11,300 bases of DNA from Cytophagaceae bacterium (GCA_947459055.1 CANHCG010000029.1:1-11300); one strand, 5' to 3'; positions 1-6,225 are shown, counted from the first letter of the stretch. Translations and numbers: made by a program. Notes: generated from the letters alone by a model not told the origin.

Positions 1-972
1 GATAAGCACGCGTTCATTTGTCACATCGGTCATATATCCGATAGCGGATACGTCGGCCAATTTCTCCACTTTTTCAAAATCTGCCTGTGACACCGTGAAC
101 ACTAATTCATAATCCTCTCCCCCATTTAGTGCGGCAGTTAAGGGGCTAAGATTAAATTCAGTGGCCGACAAATACGTCTCATCGTCAATGGGAATATTTT
201 TTTCAAAAATCCGGGCGCCTGTATTCGAGGCTTGGCAAAGGTGGATGATTTCTGAGGCGAGGCCATCAGAACAATCAATCATGGAAGTGGGAACCACGCC
301 TAATTCCTTCAATTCGTGTAGAATATCGAAGCGGGCCATGGGTTTTAATTGACGCATCACCACATAACTTTTCCCGTCCAATTCCGGTTGCATACTTGGA
401 TTTGCAAGATAGACTTGTTTTTCCCGTTCGAGGGATTGAAGTCCTAAAAGGGCCCCGCCTAGGTCTCCGGTCACACAGATGACATCGTTCGCTTTTGCAC
501 CAGAACGCTTGGTGAGTTCGGAGGAAGAAACGAGTCCGAGGGCGGAGACGGAAATAATAAGGCCGTTGGGCGATGCGGTGGTATCCCCACCGACTAAATC
601 TATTTTATATTCTTCGCAGGCTAGTTTTATTCCTGCATATAATTCTTCGACAGCTTCGACCGAAAAACGATTGCTAAGTCCGAGACCGATGCTGATTTGC
701 GTGGGTTTGGCGTTCATGGCTGCGATATCGGAAAGCGCCACGCTGACCACTTTAAAACCCAAATGGGTTAAGGGGCAATAGGCTAAATCAAAATGTACGC
801 CTTCGATGAGTAATTCGGTGGTGGAAACTACCTCCATGCCATCGGCCTGTAATAAAGCCGCATCGTCACCGATACCGAGGCTTGTCCAAGGGTGGGTGGA
901 ATGAAAGGCTTGGGCTAACCTTTTAATTAATCCAAATTCTCCAATACTGCCAATTTCTGTTCGTTTGTCCAT
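1..972 (-). CDS. thiL: Thiamine-monophosphate kinase ThiL (3' end outside window)
   Basis: ThiL phosphorylates thiamine monophosphate with ATP to give thiamine diphosphate, the last step of cofactor synthesis, in the cytosol. The gene is open from an ATG at 972 to the window edge, giving 324 residues; family members have about 320-345, so only a short C-terminal piece is missing. Family motifs appear in order: GEFGLI (11-16), GIGDDAALL (33-41), the EGVHFD segment (57-62), LSDIAAMNA (80-88), VGGDTT (127-132), TGDLGGA (168-174), IDCSDGL (232-238) and GEDYELVF near residue 285. The second belongs to the N-terminal nucleotide/metal-binding part of the PurM-like fold. Residue 53, usually Asp in the (T/S)TD motif before the VHF segment, is Glu here. 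The start is preferred because the family's N-terminus (RTEIGSIGEFG) follows directly. No Shine-Dalgarno is visible, and the upstream gene's terminator ends 4 bases before the ATG. Confidence 0.95.
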   Translation of the reverse strand, partial: MDKRTEIGSIGEFGLIKRLAQAFHSTHPWTSLGIGDDAALLQADGMEVVSTTELLIEGVHFDLAYCPLTHLGFKVVSVALSDIAAMNAKPTQISIGLGLSNRFSVEAVEELYAGIKLACEEYKIDLVGGDTTASPNGLIISVSALGLVSSSELTKRSGAKANDVICVTGDLGGALLGLQSLEREKQVYLANPSMQPELDGKSYVVMRQLKPMARFDILHELKELGVVPTSMIDCSDGLASEIIHLCQASNTGARIFEKNIPIDDETYLSATEFNLSPLTAALNGGEDYELVFTVSQADFEKVEKLADVSAIGYMTDVTNERVLI

Positions 973-976
973 ATAT

Positions 977-1000
977 AAAAAAAGCCGCCACGCGGGCGGC
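977..1000 (-). terminator. Intrinsic terminator of the lipoprotein gene
   Basis: Read on the minus strand, a perfect 6-bp stem GCCGCC / GGCGGC (995-1000 with 984-989) with a 5-base loop is followed directly by seven T (983-977). It lies about 20 bases after the lipoprotein stop codon, the place expected for its terminator. The T tract ends 4 bases before the thiL ATG, so it also insulates or down-tunes thiL. Confidence 0.85.
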
Positions 1001-1020
1001 TCGAATTCCGTGTCAATTTA

Positions 1021-1506
1021 TTAAGGGTTCACTAAGGTCAGCGCCACTTTTTTATTGGTGGCTTTGATGTAGGTGGTGGTGGTTTCGATGGCTAGGCTTG
1101 TGGCCGTTGGGGTTCCTGAAATCGAAAATTCCAAGGTGCCATTAGTTCCAGAGGGAGCCCCTTCTGCACTAGTAAGGCTCGAGAGGGTTAATTTTTTATT
1201 GTCTGAAGATAGGACATAGATTCCGGTAAATTTCTTTCCGTCAAATTCTGTGAGTGTCACAGAGGATCCGGTGCTTAGGTCTAATTTAAAACTGGAGTAG
1301 CCTGCTACTAAATTATTGGAACCTCCTTTGGTGTATTGACTAACGCCGTCCCATGAAACGGTATTAGCAGACCATGTTTTTTTGATTAAATCAGCTACGG
1401 TTGGTGTGGGCGTGACGGGCGTAGGTGCGGGGTCGCTACCTTTGGAACCGCAGCTACCAAGACTAAGCGCGCAAATTAGGGCGAAAACTAACGTCAATAA
1501 TTTCAT
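1021..1506 (-). CDS. Small secreted lipoprotein, possibly lipocalin-like
   Basis: The 161-residue product has a type II signal peptide: Lys2, a hydrophobic stretch (3-17) and a lipobox LGSC ending at Cys19, the predicted lipidated residue. A Pro/Thr-rich linker (about 25-36) leads to a domain of about 120 residues rich in short alternating Thr/Ser/Val/Leu stretches, with a pattern of beta strands (FKLDLS, SVTLTEF, TGIYVLS, KKLTLSSL, TLEFSIS, LAIETTTTYI, KKVALTLV). This suggests a small beta-barrel or sandwich, resembling lipocalin-like lipoproteins common in Bacteroidota; that likeness is inference and no catalytic or ligand residues are recognised. It likely sits on the periplasmic side of the outer membrane or on the surface. 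The ATG at 1506 directly precedes the signal peptide. It is divergent from the plus-strand genes and has its own terminator at 977-1000, so it is probably a single-gene unit. Confidence 0.85.
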   Translation of the reverse strand: MKLLTLVFALICALSLGSCGSKGSDPAPTPVTPTPTVADLIKKTWSANTVSWDGVSQYTKGGSNNLVAGYSSFKLDLSTGSSVTLTEFDGKKFTGIYVLSSDNKKLTLSSLTSAEGAPSGTNGTLEFSISGTPTATSLAIETTTTYIKATNKKVALTLVNP

Positions 1507-1604
1507 AAGCTGATGATTTCACGTAAAACATGTAAATTTAAAAATGTTTGGTAAAATAAAGGCCCTTTCTGTGAATTTATTTAGTTTCGTTTTGTTATCT
1601 GTTT

Positions 1605-1847
1605 ATGTTGGAAAATAGCTTACCTACTTTTAGTCGATCTCAATTGGCCCTTCGCAATGGCCAGGACAAACCTGATATTTGGGTGGCATTTGAAGGGAAA
1701 ATTTATGACATGACTCATTCAAAATTATGGCGAAATGGAAAGCATTATGAACACTGGGCGGGCCAAGATTTGACATTGGAATTAGCGGACGCCCCGCATT
1801 CGGCGCAGGTATTTGAAAAATTTACGCCCATTGGGTTATTGAACTAA
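1605..1847 (+). CDS. Cytochrome b5-like heme/steroid-binding domain protein
   Basis: A small soluble protein of 80 residues that is essentially one cytochrome b5-like domain. Visible family features are the opening FSRSQLALRNGQD (9-21), the strand and turn WVAFEGKIYDMT (26-37), a short helix with SKLW (39-42), then KHYEHWAGQDLT (46-57) and DAPHS (62-66). His47 or His50 together with His65 are candidate axial heme ligands; the spacing is shorter than in classical cytochrome b5 and the HPGG motif is absent, so heme binding is inferred, not shown. No signal peptide or membrane anchor is present. The stop codon is followed, after one base, by the ATG of the kinase-like gene, implying one transcript and probably coupled translation. 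The electron-transfer partner, if any, is not visible. Confidence 0.8.
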   Translation: MLENSLPTFSRSQLALRNGQDKPDIWVAFEGKIYDMTHSKLWRNGKHYEHWAGQDLTLELADAPHSAQVFEKFTPIGLLN

Positions 1848-1848
1848 G

Positions 1849-2703
1849 ATGCTTTTAATCATTGAGAGTGGGTCAACGAAGACTGAGTGGAGGTATATAA
1901 AGAATGCGTCCGCTGAATATGAGACGCTGATAAGTCCTGGTATCAATCCCTATTATCAAAGTACCGAGGAAATTAACCAGGCACAAACTGAAGCGCAGAC
2001 TTGGTTAAAAGGAAAAGAGATTTCCCATGTATTTTATTACGGGACGGGAATTACTGGGGAGGAAAAAAGGGTGCAATTGAACGAATTTTTATCTCCACAT
2101 GTGGGGGAGGCGAAAATTTCCATTGAGAATGATTTGATTGCGGCGGCCCATGCATTATGTGGAAATGAGAAGGGGATTGCATGTATATTGGGGACAGGAT
2201 CAAATTCAGGCTATTTTGAGGAAGGGTTGTTGATGGAACAGGTTCCACCCTTGGGTTTTTGGTTGGGTGATGAGGGCAGTGGGGGTCATTTAGGAAAGCG
2301 CTTGGTGCTCGCTTATTTACATCATGAGTTGCCAACGGACTTACGGGATTTGTTTATTAAACGATTTGGGGCATTGGGTCGCTTAGATATTTTAGCAAAA
2401 GCATATCAGGGGGAATTTCCAAATCGTTGGTTTGCAAGTTTTTCAAAATTTTTGTTTGATCATCGAAGGCATCCATTTTGTTATCAATTGATCGTGAATT
2501 CATTTACAGAATTTATGGAAAAATATGTCTTAAAATATGGGCAAAAATCAGAAGTGCCAATCCATTTTACAGGCTCGGTAGCATTCTATTATTCCGATAT
2601 GTTAAAACGGGTGGTTTCTTCGTTTAACTTGCGTGTAGGTCATATTTCTGAGGGCCCGATGGCGGGTTTGACCTTATATCACAAGGCAAATCTTTGGCCG
2701 TAG
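1849..2703 (+). CDS. BadF/BadG/BcrA/BcrD-family ATPase, N-acetylglucosamine/MurNAc-kinase-like
   Basis: A 284-residue cytosolic member of the ASKHA (actin/hexokinase/Hsp70) fold. Recognisable elements are phosphate-1 loop ESGSTKTEW (6-14), the segment ENDLIAAAHAL (93-103) whose Asp95 sits where the catalytic base lies in sugar kinases, phosphate-2 loop LGTGSNSGYF (114-123), GFWLGDEGSGG (136-146), and the adenosine-side motifs FTGSVAFYY (240-248) and SEGPMAGL (267-274). Length and motifs match COG2971-type proteins, several of which phosphorylate N-acetylglucosamine, glucosamine or N-acetylmuramic acid during cell-wall recycling. The substrate cannot be read from the sequence. The first acidic residue of phosphate-1 is Glu6, whereas related proteins generally have Asp. 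It starts one base after the cytochrome b5-like gene. A functional link between the two is unclear; no peptidoglycan-recycling gene is adjacent. Confidence 0.87.
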   Translation: MLLIIESGSTKTEWRYIKNASAEYETLISPGINPYYQSTEEINQAQTEAQTWLKGKEISHVFYYGTGITGEEKRVQLNEFLSPHVGEAKISIENDLIAAAHALCGNEKGIACILGTGSNSGYFEEGLLMEQVPPLGFWLGDEGSGGHLGKRLVLAYLHHELPTDLRDLFIKRFGALGRLDILAKAYQGEFPNRWFASFSKFLFDHRRHPFCYQLIVNSFTEFMEKYVLKYGQKSEVPIHFTGSVAFYYSDMLKRVVSSFNLRVGHISEGPMAGLTLYHKANLWP

Positions 2704-2739
2704 TGACTTTTCCTATTTAGGATTTTTTCAAGATTTCGG

Positions 2740-2768
2740 TTGACCGCATTAGATTATTATATAACTTG
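2740..2768 (+). promoter_or_regulatory. Possible Bacteroidota-type promoter
   Basis: TTG at 2740-2742 is followed, after 19 bases, by TAACTTG (2762-2768), one base short of the Bacteroidota -7 consensus TAnnTTTG. It lies about 45 bases before the ATG at 2813, in the only spacer on this side of the gene (109 bases), a plausible place. The -7 match is imperfect, so this is tentative. Confidence 0.35.
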
Positions 2769-2812
2769 CGTACAAAGCCTTCGTAAATCAACAAATTAAA
2801 TCCAATTCGTCT

Positions 2813-4225
2813 ATGACAACAGCCTTAAAATCGATTGGAACTAAACAAAAAGCATTAAAAATCAATTTAGACCGGAGCATATATGGCTCCTTTGCAGAGA
2901 TCGGTGCGGGTCAGGATGTAGCAGCTAATTTTTTCAAGGCGGGGGGTGCATCGGGCACCATCGCTAAAACAATTTCCGCATATGATATGGCATTTTCGGA
3001 TGCGATTTATGGGGAGGAGGAATCAGGGAAATATGTGTGTGAGCCTCGGTTGATGAAAATGTTAAACCGTGAGTACAAATTATTAAATGTCCGATTAACT
3101 GAATCTGCCGCGGAGAAGCGGTTTTTTGCTTTTGCAGATACCGTGTCTGCTTTAAATTACCAAAAAACGAATGAGAGCCATGGCTGGATTGGGCTGAGGT
3201 TTCAATTGCGTCCTGGTGGAAAATTTAATGATGTGGTGATCCACGTGAATATGTTGGACAATGACAACATATTACAGCAGCAGGCCTTGGGGGTGATTGG
3301 AGTGAATTTAATTTATGGTTGTTATTTCCACCATGAGGATCCAGAGCGGTTGTTATTGTCTTTATTGGACGATTTATCGACCGATCGCATTGAGATTGAC
3401 ATGATTCGTTTTGAGGGTCCGGATTTCAAAGAGGTAGACAATCGCTTGATGTCGCTTTATTTGGTCAAACATGGCTATACGAAAGCGGCGGTATTTGGGC
3501 CGGATGGGAATGTGATGCAGCCCTACGATGCGTTGGCGAAGAAGCATATTGTAGCGATTCGGGGGCGTTTTAGGCCGGTGACGAATATCTTTTTGGATAT
3601 GTTGCAAAAGGGCGTTCGGCAGTTTGAGAATGAGGAGGATGTGGATGATGATAAGGTGTGCATTTTATCGGAGTTGACCTTACGGAATTTGGAGGATGGA
3701 ACGCATCGAATTAATGAGAAAGACTTTTTGGATCGCGTGGATATATTGTGTTCCTTGGGTCAAACGGTGTTGATTTCAAATTTCCATGAATATTTTAAGT
3801 TAGTGGCGTATTTAAGTCAATTCACCAAATTACGGATGGCTTTGATTATGGGCATGCCGAATTTGGAATATATTTTTGACGAAAAGCATTACACGGAGGT
3901 TCCGGGAGGAATTATAAGTGCGTTTGCAAGTTTATTTGGCTTGAAGATTAAGTTGTATTTATATCCAACATTGGATGAAAAGGGGCAGGTGATTAATTTG
4001 AAGACCTTTAAGCCGGAGACACATTTGCGGGGATTGATGCAGTATTTGATGGATAATGAGAAATTAGCTGACATCAAAATTTACGACGAGAAATTAATGA
4101 GTATTCGGACGGATCAAGTCCTGGGTCAGATTCAACAAGGTCCTGGGGAATGGGAAAATGTAGTACCGGAATCGGTCGTGAAGCAGATCAAAGAAAATGC
4201 GTTATTTGGATACCAAAACCGATGA
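2813..4225 (+). CDS. Conserved protein of unknown function (470 residues)
   Basis: I recognise the family as conserved in Bacteroidota but know no established function. From memory, homologues carry doubtful automatic names such as TonB-dependent receptor or nicotinate-nucleotide adenylyltransferase. Neither is supported: there is no signal peptide, plug or barrel pattern, and no HxGH-type nucleotidyltransferase motif. The likely conserved blocks are FAEIGAGQDVAANFF (27-41), AGGASGTIAKTISAYD (43-58), SHGWIGLRFQ (122-131), GVNLIYGCYFHHEDPE (163-178), GPDFKEVDNRLMSLYLVKHG (202-221), FGPDG (228-232) and RGRFRPVT (250-257). An acidic stretch ENEEDVDDD lies at 272-280. The protein appears cytosolic and mixed alpha/beta. 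The Gly-rich N-terminal blocks could bind a nucleotide or phosphate, but this is only a guess. It is probably a single-gene unit, separated by 109 bases from the kinase gene and facing carA. Confidence 0.85.
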   Translation: MTTALKSIGTKQKALKINLDRSIYGSFAEIGAGQDVAANFFKAGGASGTIAKTISAYDMAFSDAIYGEEESGKYVCEPRLMKMLNREYKLLNVRLTESAAEKRFFAFADTVSALNYQKTNESHGWIGLRFQLRPGGKFNDVVIHVNMLDNDNILQQQALGVIGVNLIYGCYFHHEDPERLLLSLLDDLSTDRIEIDMIRFEGPDFKEVDNRLMSLYLVKHGYTKAAVFGPDGNVMQPYDALAKKHIVAIRGRFRPVTNIFLDMLQKGVRQFENEEDVDDDKVCILSELTLRNLEDGTHRINEKDFLDRVDILCSLGQTVLISNFHEYFKLVAYLSQFTKLRMALIMGMPNLEYIFDEKHYTEVPGGIISAFASLFGLKIKLYLYPTLDEKGQVINLKTFKPETHLRGLMQYLMDNEKLADIKIYDEKLMSIRTDQVLGQIQQGPGEWENVVPESVVKQIKENALFGYQNR

Positions 4226-4230
4226 TTTAT

Positions 4231-4273
4231 CGTTTAGCTTTGGCAATCCTCAAAGGTTTGCCAAAGCTAAGCG
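4231..4273. terminator. Long hairpin between convergent genes (terminator-like, no T tract)
   Basis: A perfect 13-bp inverted repeat TTAGCTTTGGCAA (4234-4246) / TTGCCAAAGCTAA (4258-4270) is extended outward by a G-T wobble and two more pairs (4231-4233 with 4271-4273) and inward, past a T-T mismatch, by CCT/AGG around a 3-base loop. It starts 5 bases after the stop at 4225 and ends 9 bases before the carA stop, so it can end or cap both convergent transcripts. Neither strand has a T run next to the stem, so ordinary intrinsic termination is uncertain; 3'-end stabilisation is the alternative. Confidence 0.6.
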
Positions 4274-4282
4274 GTAGTACAA

Positions 4283-5380
4283 TTAAAAAAGATCAACAAA
4301 CTGATCAAACAAATATCTCGAATCATGGGGTCCCGGGGACGCTTCTGGGTGATGTTGCACCGAAAATGCCCGTTTGCCTTTCACTTGAAGTCCTTCTACC
4401 GTGTTGTCATTTAAGTTGACGTGGGTTAATTCAGCTGCAGAGCTCGCTCGCAGCTCATCCATTTTAACAGCAAATCCATGGTTTTGGGACGTGATTTCAG
4501 ACAAACCTGTTACTAAATTTTTTACGGGATGATTCAGACCTCGATGACCATTGTGCATCTTATAGGTTTTTAACCCACAAACTTGGGCTAAAATTTGATG
4601 GCCTAAACAAATCCCGAAAACCGGTTTGTCACTCGCCAAGAAATGGGAAACGGTTTCTACCGCATAAGGCATAACAGCAGGATCTCCTGGGCCATTGGAA
4701 ACAAAAAAACCATCTGGATTCCAAGCAGCTATTTCTTCAAAAGATGTTTTCGCCGGGAAAACTTTTAAATAACAATCCCGGTCTGTCAAATTAGACAAAA
4801 TGCTCTTCTTCACCCCTAAATCCAATACCGCCACGCGATGGGCTGCCTTCTCATTTCCTAACAAATAAGCAGCTTGTGTACATATTTGGGAAGATAATTC
4901 TAAACCTTCCATGGACGGGATTTTATCCAATTCTTTTTGCAACAAAATCGGATCCGTAATTTCAGATGAAATCAAGCAATTCATCACACCTTTGGTGCGG
5001 ATATGACGAACTAACGCCCGTGTATCAATCCCTGAAATTCCAACGATCCCTGCATTCGCCAAATAATTCTGTAACGAATCATCTGCGGTAGCTCGTGAAT
5101 GCAAATGAGCAAATTCATTACAAACCATGCCGGCAATTTGAACTCGATCAGACTCCGCTTCAACTTGATTAATCACTCCATAATTACCAATATGCGCAGT
5201 CGTATTAATAATTACCTGCCCGGCATAGGAAGGGTCTGTATAGATTTCTTGGTATCCAGTCATTCCGGTGTTGAAACAAATTTCGCCACCATGCGTACCA
5301 ATTTTACCAAGGGCCTTTCCATGAAATAAGGTTCCATCTTGCAAAAGTAAAACTGCGGGTATGGATTCAGTGATTTTCAT
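4283..5380 (-). CDS. carA: Carbamoyl-phosphate synthase small (glutaminase) subunit
   Basis: CarA hydrolyses glutamine and channels ammonia to CarB, which makes carbamoyl phosphate for pyrimidines and arginine. The 365-residue product has the normal length. The N-terminal small-chain domain (about 1-165) shows DGTLFHG (15-21), GEICFNTGMTGYQEI (32-46), DPSYAGQ (49-55) and GISGIDTRALVRHIR (114-128). The class I glutamine amidotransferase domain (about 182-362) contains SNGPGDP (228-234), the nucleophile Cys258 in GICLGHQ, and the catalytic His344 and Glu346 in QHHPEASPGPHDS. All key residues are present. I chose the ATG at 5380: an in-frame TTG at 5410 would add ten residues untypical of the family, and it falls inside the putative -7 box. 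The gene follows rplQ but behind a strong terminator, so it is likely transcribed on its own. carB is not in the window. Confidence 0.97.
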   Translation of the reverse strand: MKITESIPAVLLLQDGTLFHGKALGKIGTHGGEICFNTGMTGYQEIYTDPSYAGQVIINTTAHIGNYGVINQVEAESDRVQIAGMVCNEFAHLHSRATADDSLQNYLANAGIVGISGIDTRALVRHIRTKGVMNCLISSEITDPILLQKELDKIPSMEGLELSSQICTQAAYLLGNEKAAHRVAVLDLGVKKSILSNLTDRDCYLKVFPAKTSFEEIAAWNPDGFFVSNGPGDPAVMPYAVETVSHFLASDKPVFGICLGHQILAQVCGLKTYKMHNGHRGLNHPVKNLVTGLSEITSQNHGFAVKMDELRASSAAELTHVNLNDNTVEGLQVKGKRAFSVQHHPEASPGPHDSRYLFDQFVDLF

Positions 5381-5407
5381 AAACTTTGTAATAAATATGA
5401 TTTGTTG

Positions 5408-5438
5408 CAAAAATACCTAAAAAAAGGGCTTCAACCAA
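5408..5438 (-). promoter_or_regulatory. carA promoter, Bacteroidota type, overlapping the rplQ terminator
   Basis: On the minus strand, TATTTTTG (5415-5408) matches the Bacteroidota -7 consensus TAnnTTTG exactly. Twenty bases upstream is TTG (5438-5436), fitting the -33 element. The -33 TTG lies in the loop region of the upstream hairpin, and the spacer covers one stem arm and the T tract. A start of transcription near 5401-5404 would leave a leader of about 20 bases before the carA ATG. Confidence 0.6.
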
Positions 5439-5451
5439 CGTTGAAGCCCTT
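5419..5451 (-). terminator. Intrinsic terminator ending the spc/alpha ribosomal operon
   Basis: On the minus strand a perfect 12-bp stem AAGGGCTTCAAC / GTTGAAGCCCTT (5424-5435 with 5440-5451) with a 4-base loop runs into seven T (5425-5419, the first two shared with the stem). It starts about 20 bases after the rplQ stop. On the plus strand the hairpin is followed by A, not T, so it works in the rplQ direction. Confidence 0.92.
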
Positions 5452-5472
5452 CCAAAAAAAATCTAAGAGAAA

Positions 5473-6141
5473 TTAAGCGTCTTCTCCTTTTTCTTCTGTG
5501 GACTCCTCTGTCGCAGGGGCTTCGGTCGATTCATCTGCAGCTGGAGCATCTTCAGCAGCAACTTCCGCTGGAGCTTCTTCAACAACTACTTCCTCAACCG
5601 CTGCAGGTGCTTCTTCGATTACCTCTTCAGCAGCAGCAACTTCTTCAACAACCTCAGCCGATGGCTCTTCTGCCACTGGGGCAGCAGCTACCGCGGCTGG
5701 CGCATCTTCTTTCTTTGCAGTTGCACCACGACGACTTCTACGTGTCTTGCCCGCTTTTTCAGCTGCAGCAGCTAACATCGTTTCGTTGAAATCCACTAAT
5801 TCGATGAAACAAATCTCAGCATTATCACCAAGACGATTTCCTAATTTAATAATACGAGTATAACCACCTGGACGAGACGCTACTTTCTCAGATACGATAC
5901 CAAACAATTCTTTAACCGACTCCTTGTTTTGCAAATAAGCAAACACAACCCGACGGTTATTCGTATTGTCCGTCTTGGATTTGGTGATTAAAGGCTCCAC
6001 ATATTTACGCAACTCTTTCGCTTTCGCGACAGTAGTTTCGATACGTTTGTGCAAAATTAGTGAGGATGCCATATTAGATAATAAGGCTGCTCTGTGGGAA
6101 GCTGTTCTTCCTAAGTGATTGAATTTTTTACCGTGTCTCAT
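5473..6141 (-). CDS. rplQ: 50S ribosomal protein L17 with long acidic C-terminal tail
   Basis: L17 binds 23S rRNA near the peptide exit tunnel. The conserved L17 domain covers residues 1 to about 122: [20 protein letters not shown] (1-20), the segment [19 protein letters not shown] (35-53), and [17 protein letters not shown] (90-106) followed by [10 protein letters not shown] (108-117). A basic linker [13 protein letters not shown] (132-144) follows, then a 78-residue tail (145-222) made almost only of Ala, Glu, Val, Pro, Asp, Ser and Thr, with 27 acidic residues and one Lys. Total length is 222, against about 115-130 for classical L17. Longer L17 forms are common in Bacteroidota, but the tail's role is unknown. 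The reading frame is continuous with no sign of a frameshift, and the gene is the last of the operon. Confidence 0.97.
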   Translation of the reverse strand: MRHGKKFNHLGRTASHRAALLSNMASSLILHKRIETTVAKAKELRKYVEPLITKSKTDNTNNRRVVFAYLQNKESVKELFGIVSEKVASRPGGYTRIIKLGNRLGDNAEICFIELVDFNETMLAAAAEKAGKTRRSRRGATAKKEDAPAAVAAAPVAEEPSAEVVEEVAAAEEVIEEAPAAVEEVVVEEAPAEVAAEDAPAADESTEAPATEESTEEKGEDA

Positions 6142-6162
6142 TTTTGTATTTCGTAAGTTAAA

Positions 6163-6202
6163 AGCCCTCGTGGGCTGCGGTTAGTTAAGCGAAAGCTAAA
6201 CC
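6163..6202 (-). promoter_or_regulatory. Two small hairpins in the rpoA-rplQ spacer
   Basis: The 84-base spacer holds a 5-bp stem AGCCC / GGGCT (6163-6167 with 6172-6176) around a 4-base loop, and next to it an imperfect hairpin with outer GGTT/AACC and inner AGC/GCT pairs (6179-6202). On the transcribed strand the first stem is followed only by TTTAA, too weak for a standard terminator. They could be RNA processing or stabilising structures; function is not shown. Confidence 0.35.
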
Positions 6203-6225
6203 ACCTATTACTTTTTGTTTAATTA

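Noticed and set aside
161..781. Two plus-strand open frames (161-352 and 479-781) antisense to thiL
   Set aside because: The thiL reading frame on the minus strand is certain and these products have no recognisable features.
1582..1589. TAGTTTCG as a -7 box for the cytochrome b5-like gene
   Set aside because: One mismatch to TAnnTTTG and no TTG at a suitable distance upstream; the only nearby TTTG (1547-1550) is 31 bases away.
2051..2335. Minus-strand open frame of 94 codons inside the kinase-like gene
   Set aside because: Antisense to conserved ASKHA motifs; His/Pro-rich composition is what the reverse strand of G-rich coding sequence gives.
2711..2728. Possible terminator after the kinase-like gene: TCCT / AGGA followed by six T
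   Set aside because: The stem is only 4 bp and AT-containing, too weak to claim, although its place just after the stop at 2703 is suitable.
2813..4225. Naming this gene TonB-dependent receptor or NadD
   Set aside because: There is no signal peptide, plug, beta-barrel pattern or C-terminal aromatic strand, and no nucleotidyltransferase HxGH motif. An unknown-function label is more honest.
4150..4419. Plus-strand open frame crossing the convergent gene ends
   Set aside because: It overlaps the end of the 470-residue gene out of frame, the hairpin and the end of carA; composition looks random.
5381..5410. Longer carA starting at TTG 5410
   Set aside because: The extra ten residues do not match the family, the ATG at 5380 gives the normal N-terminus, and the TTG is part of the exact -7 promoter box.
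5498..5863. Plus-strand open frame rich in Ser, Ala and Thr, 121 codons, antisense to rplQ
   Set aside because: It is the reverse image of the Ala/Glu-rich tail of L17, whose codon bias keeps other frames open. It has no family features and no leader signals.
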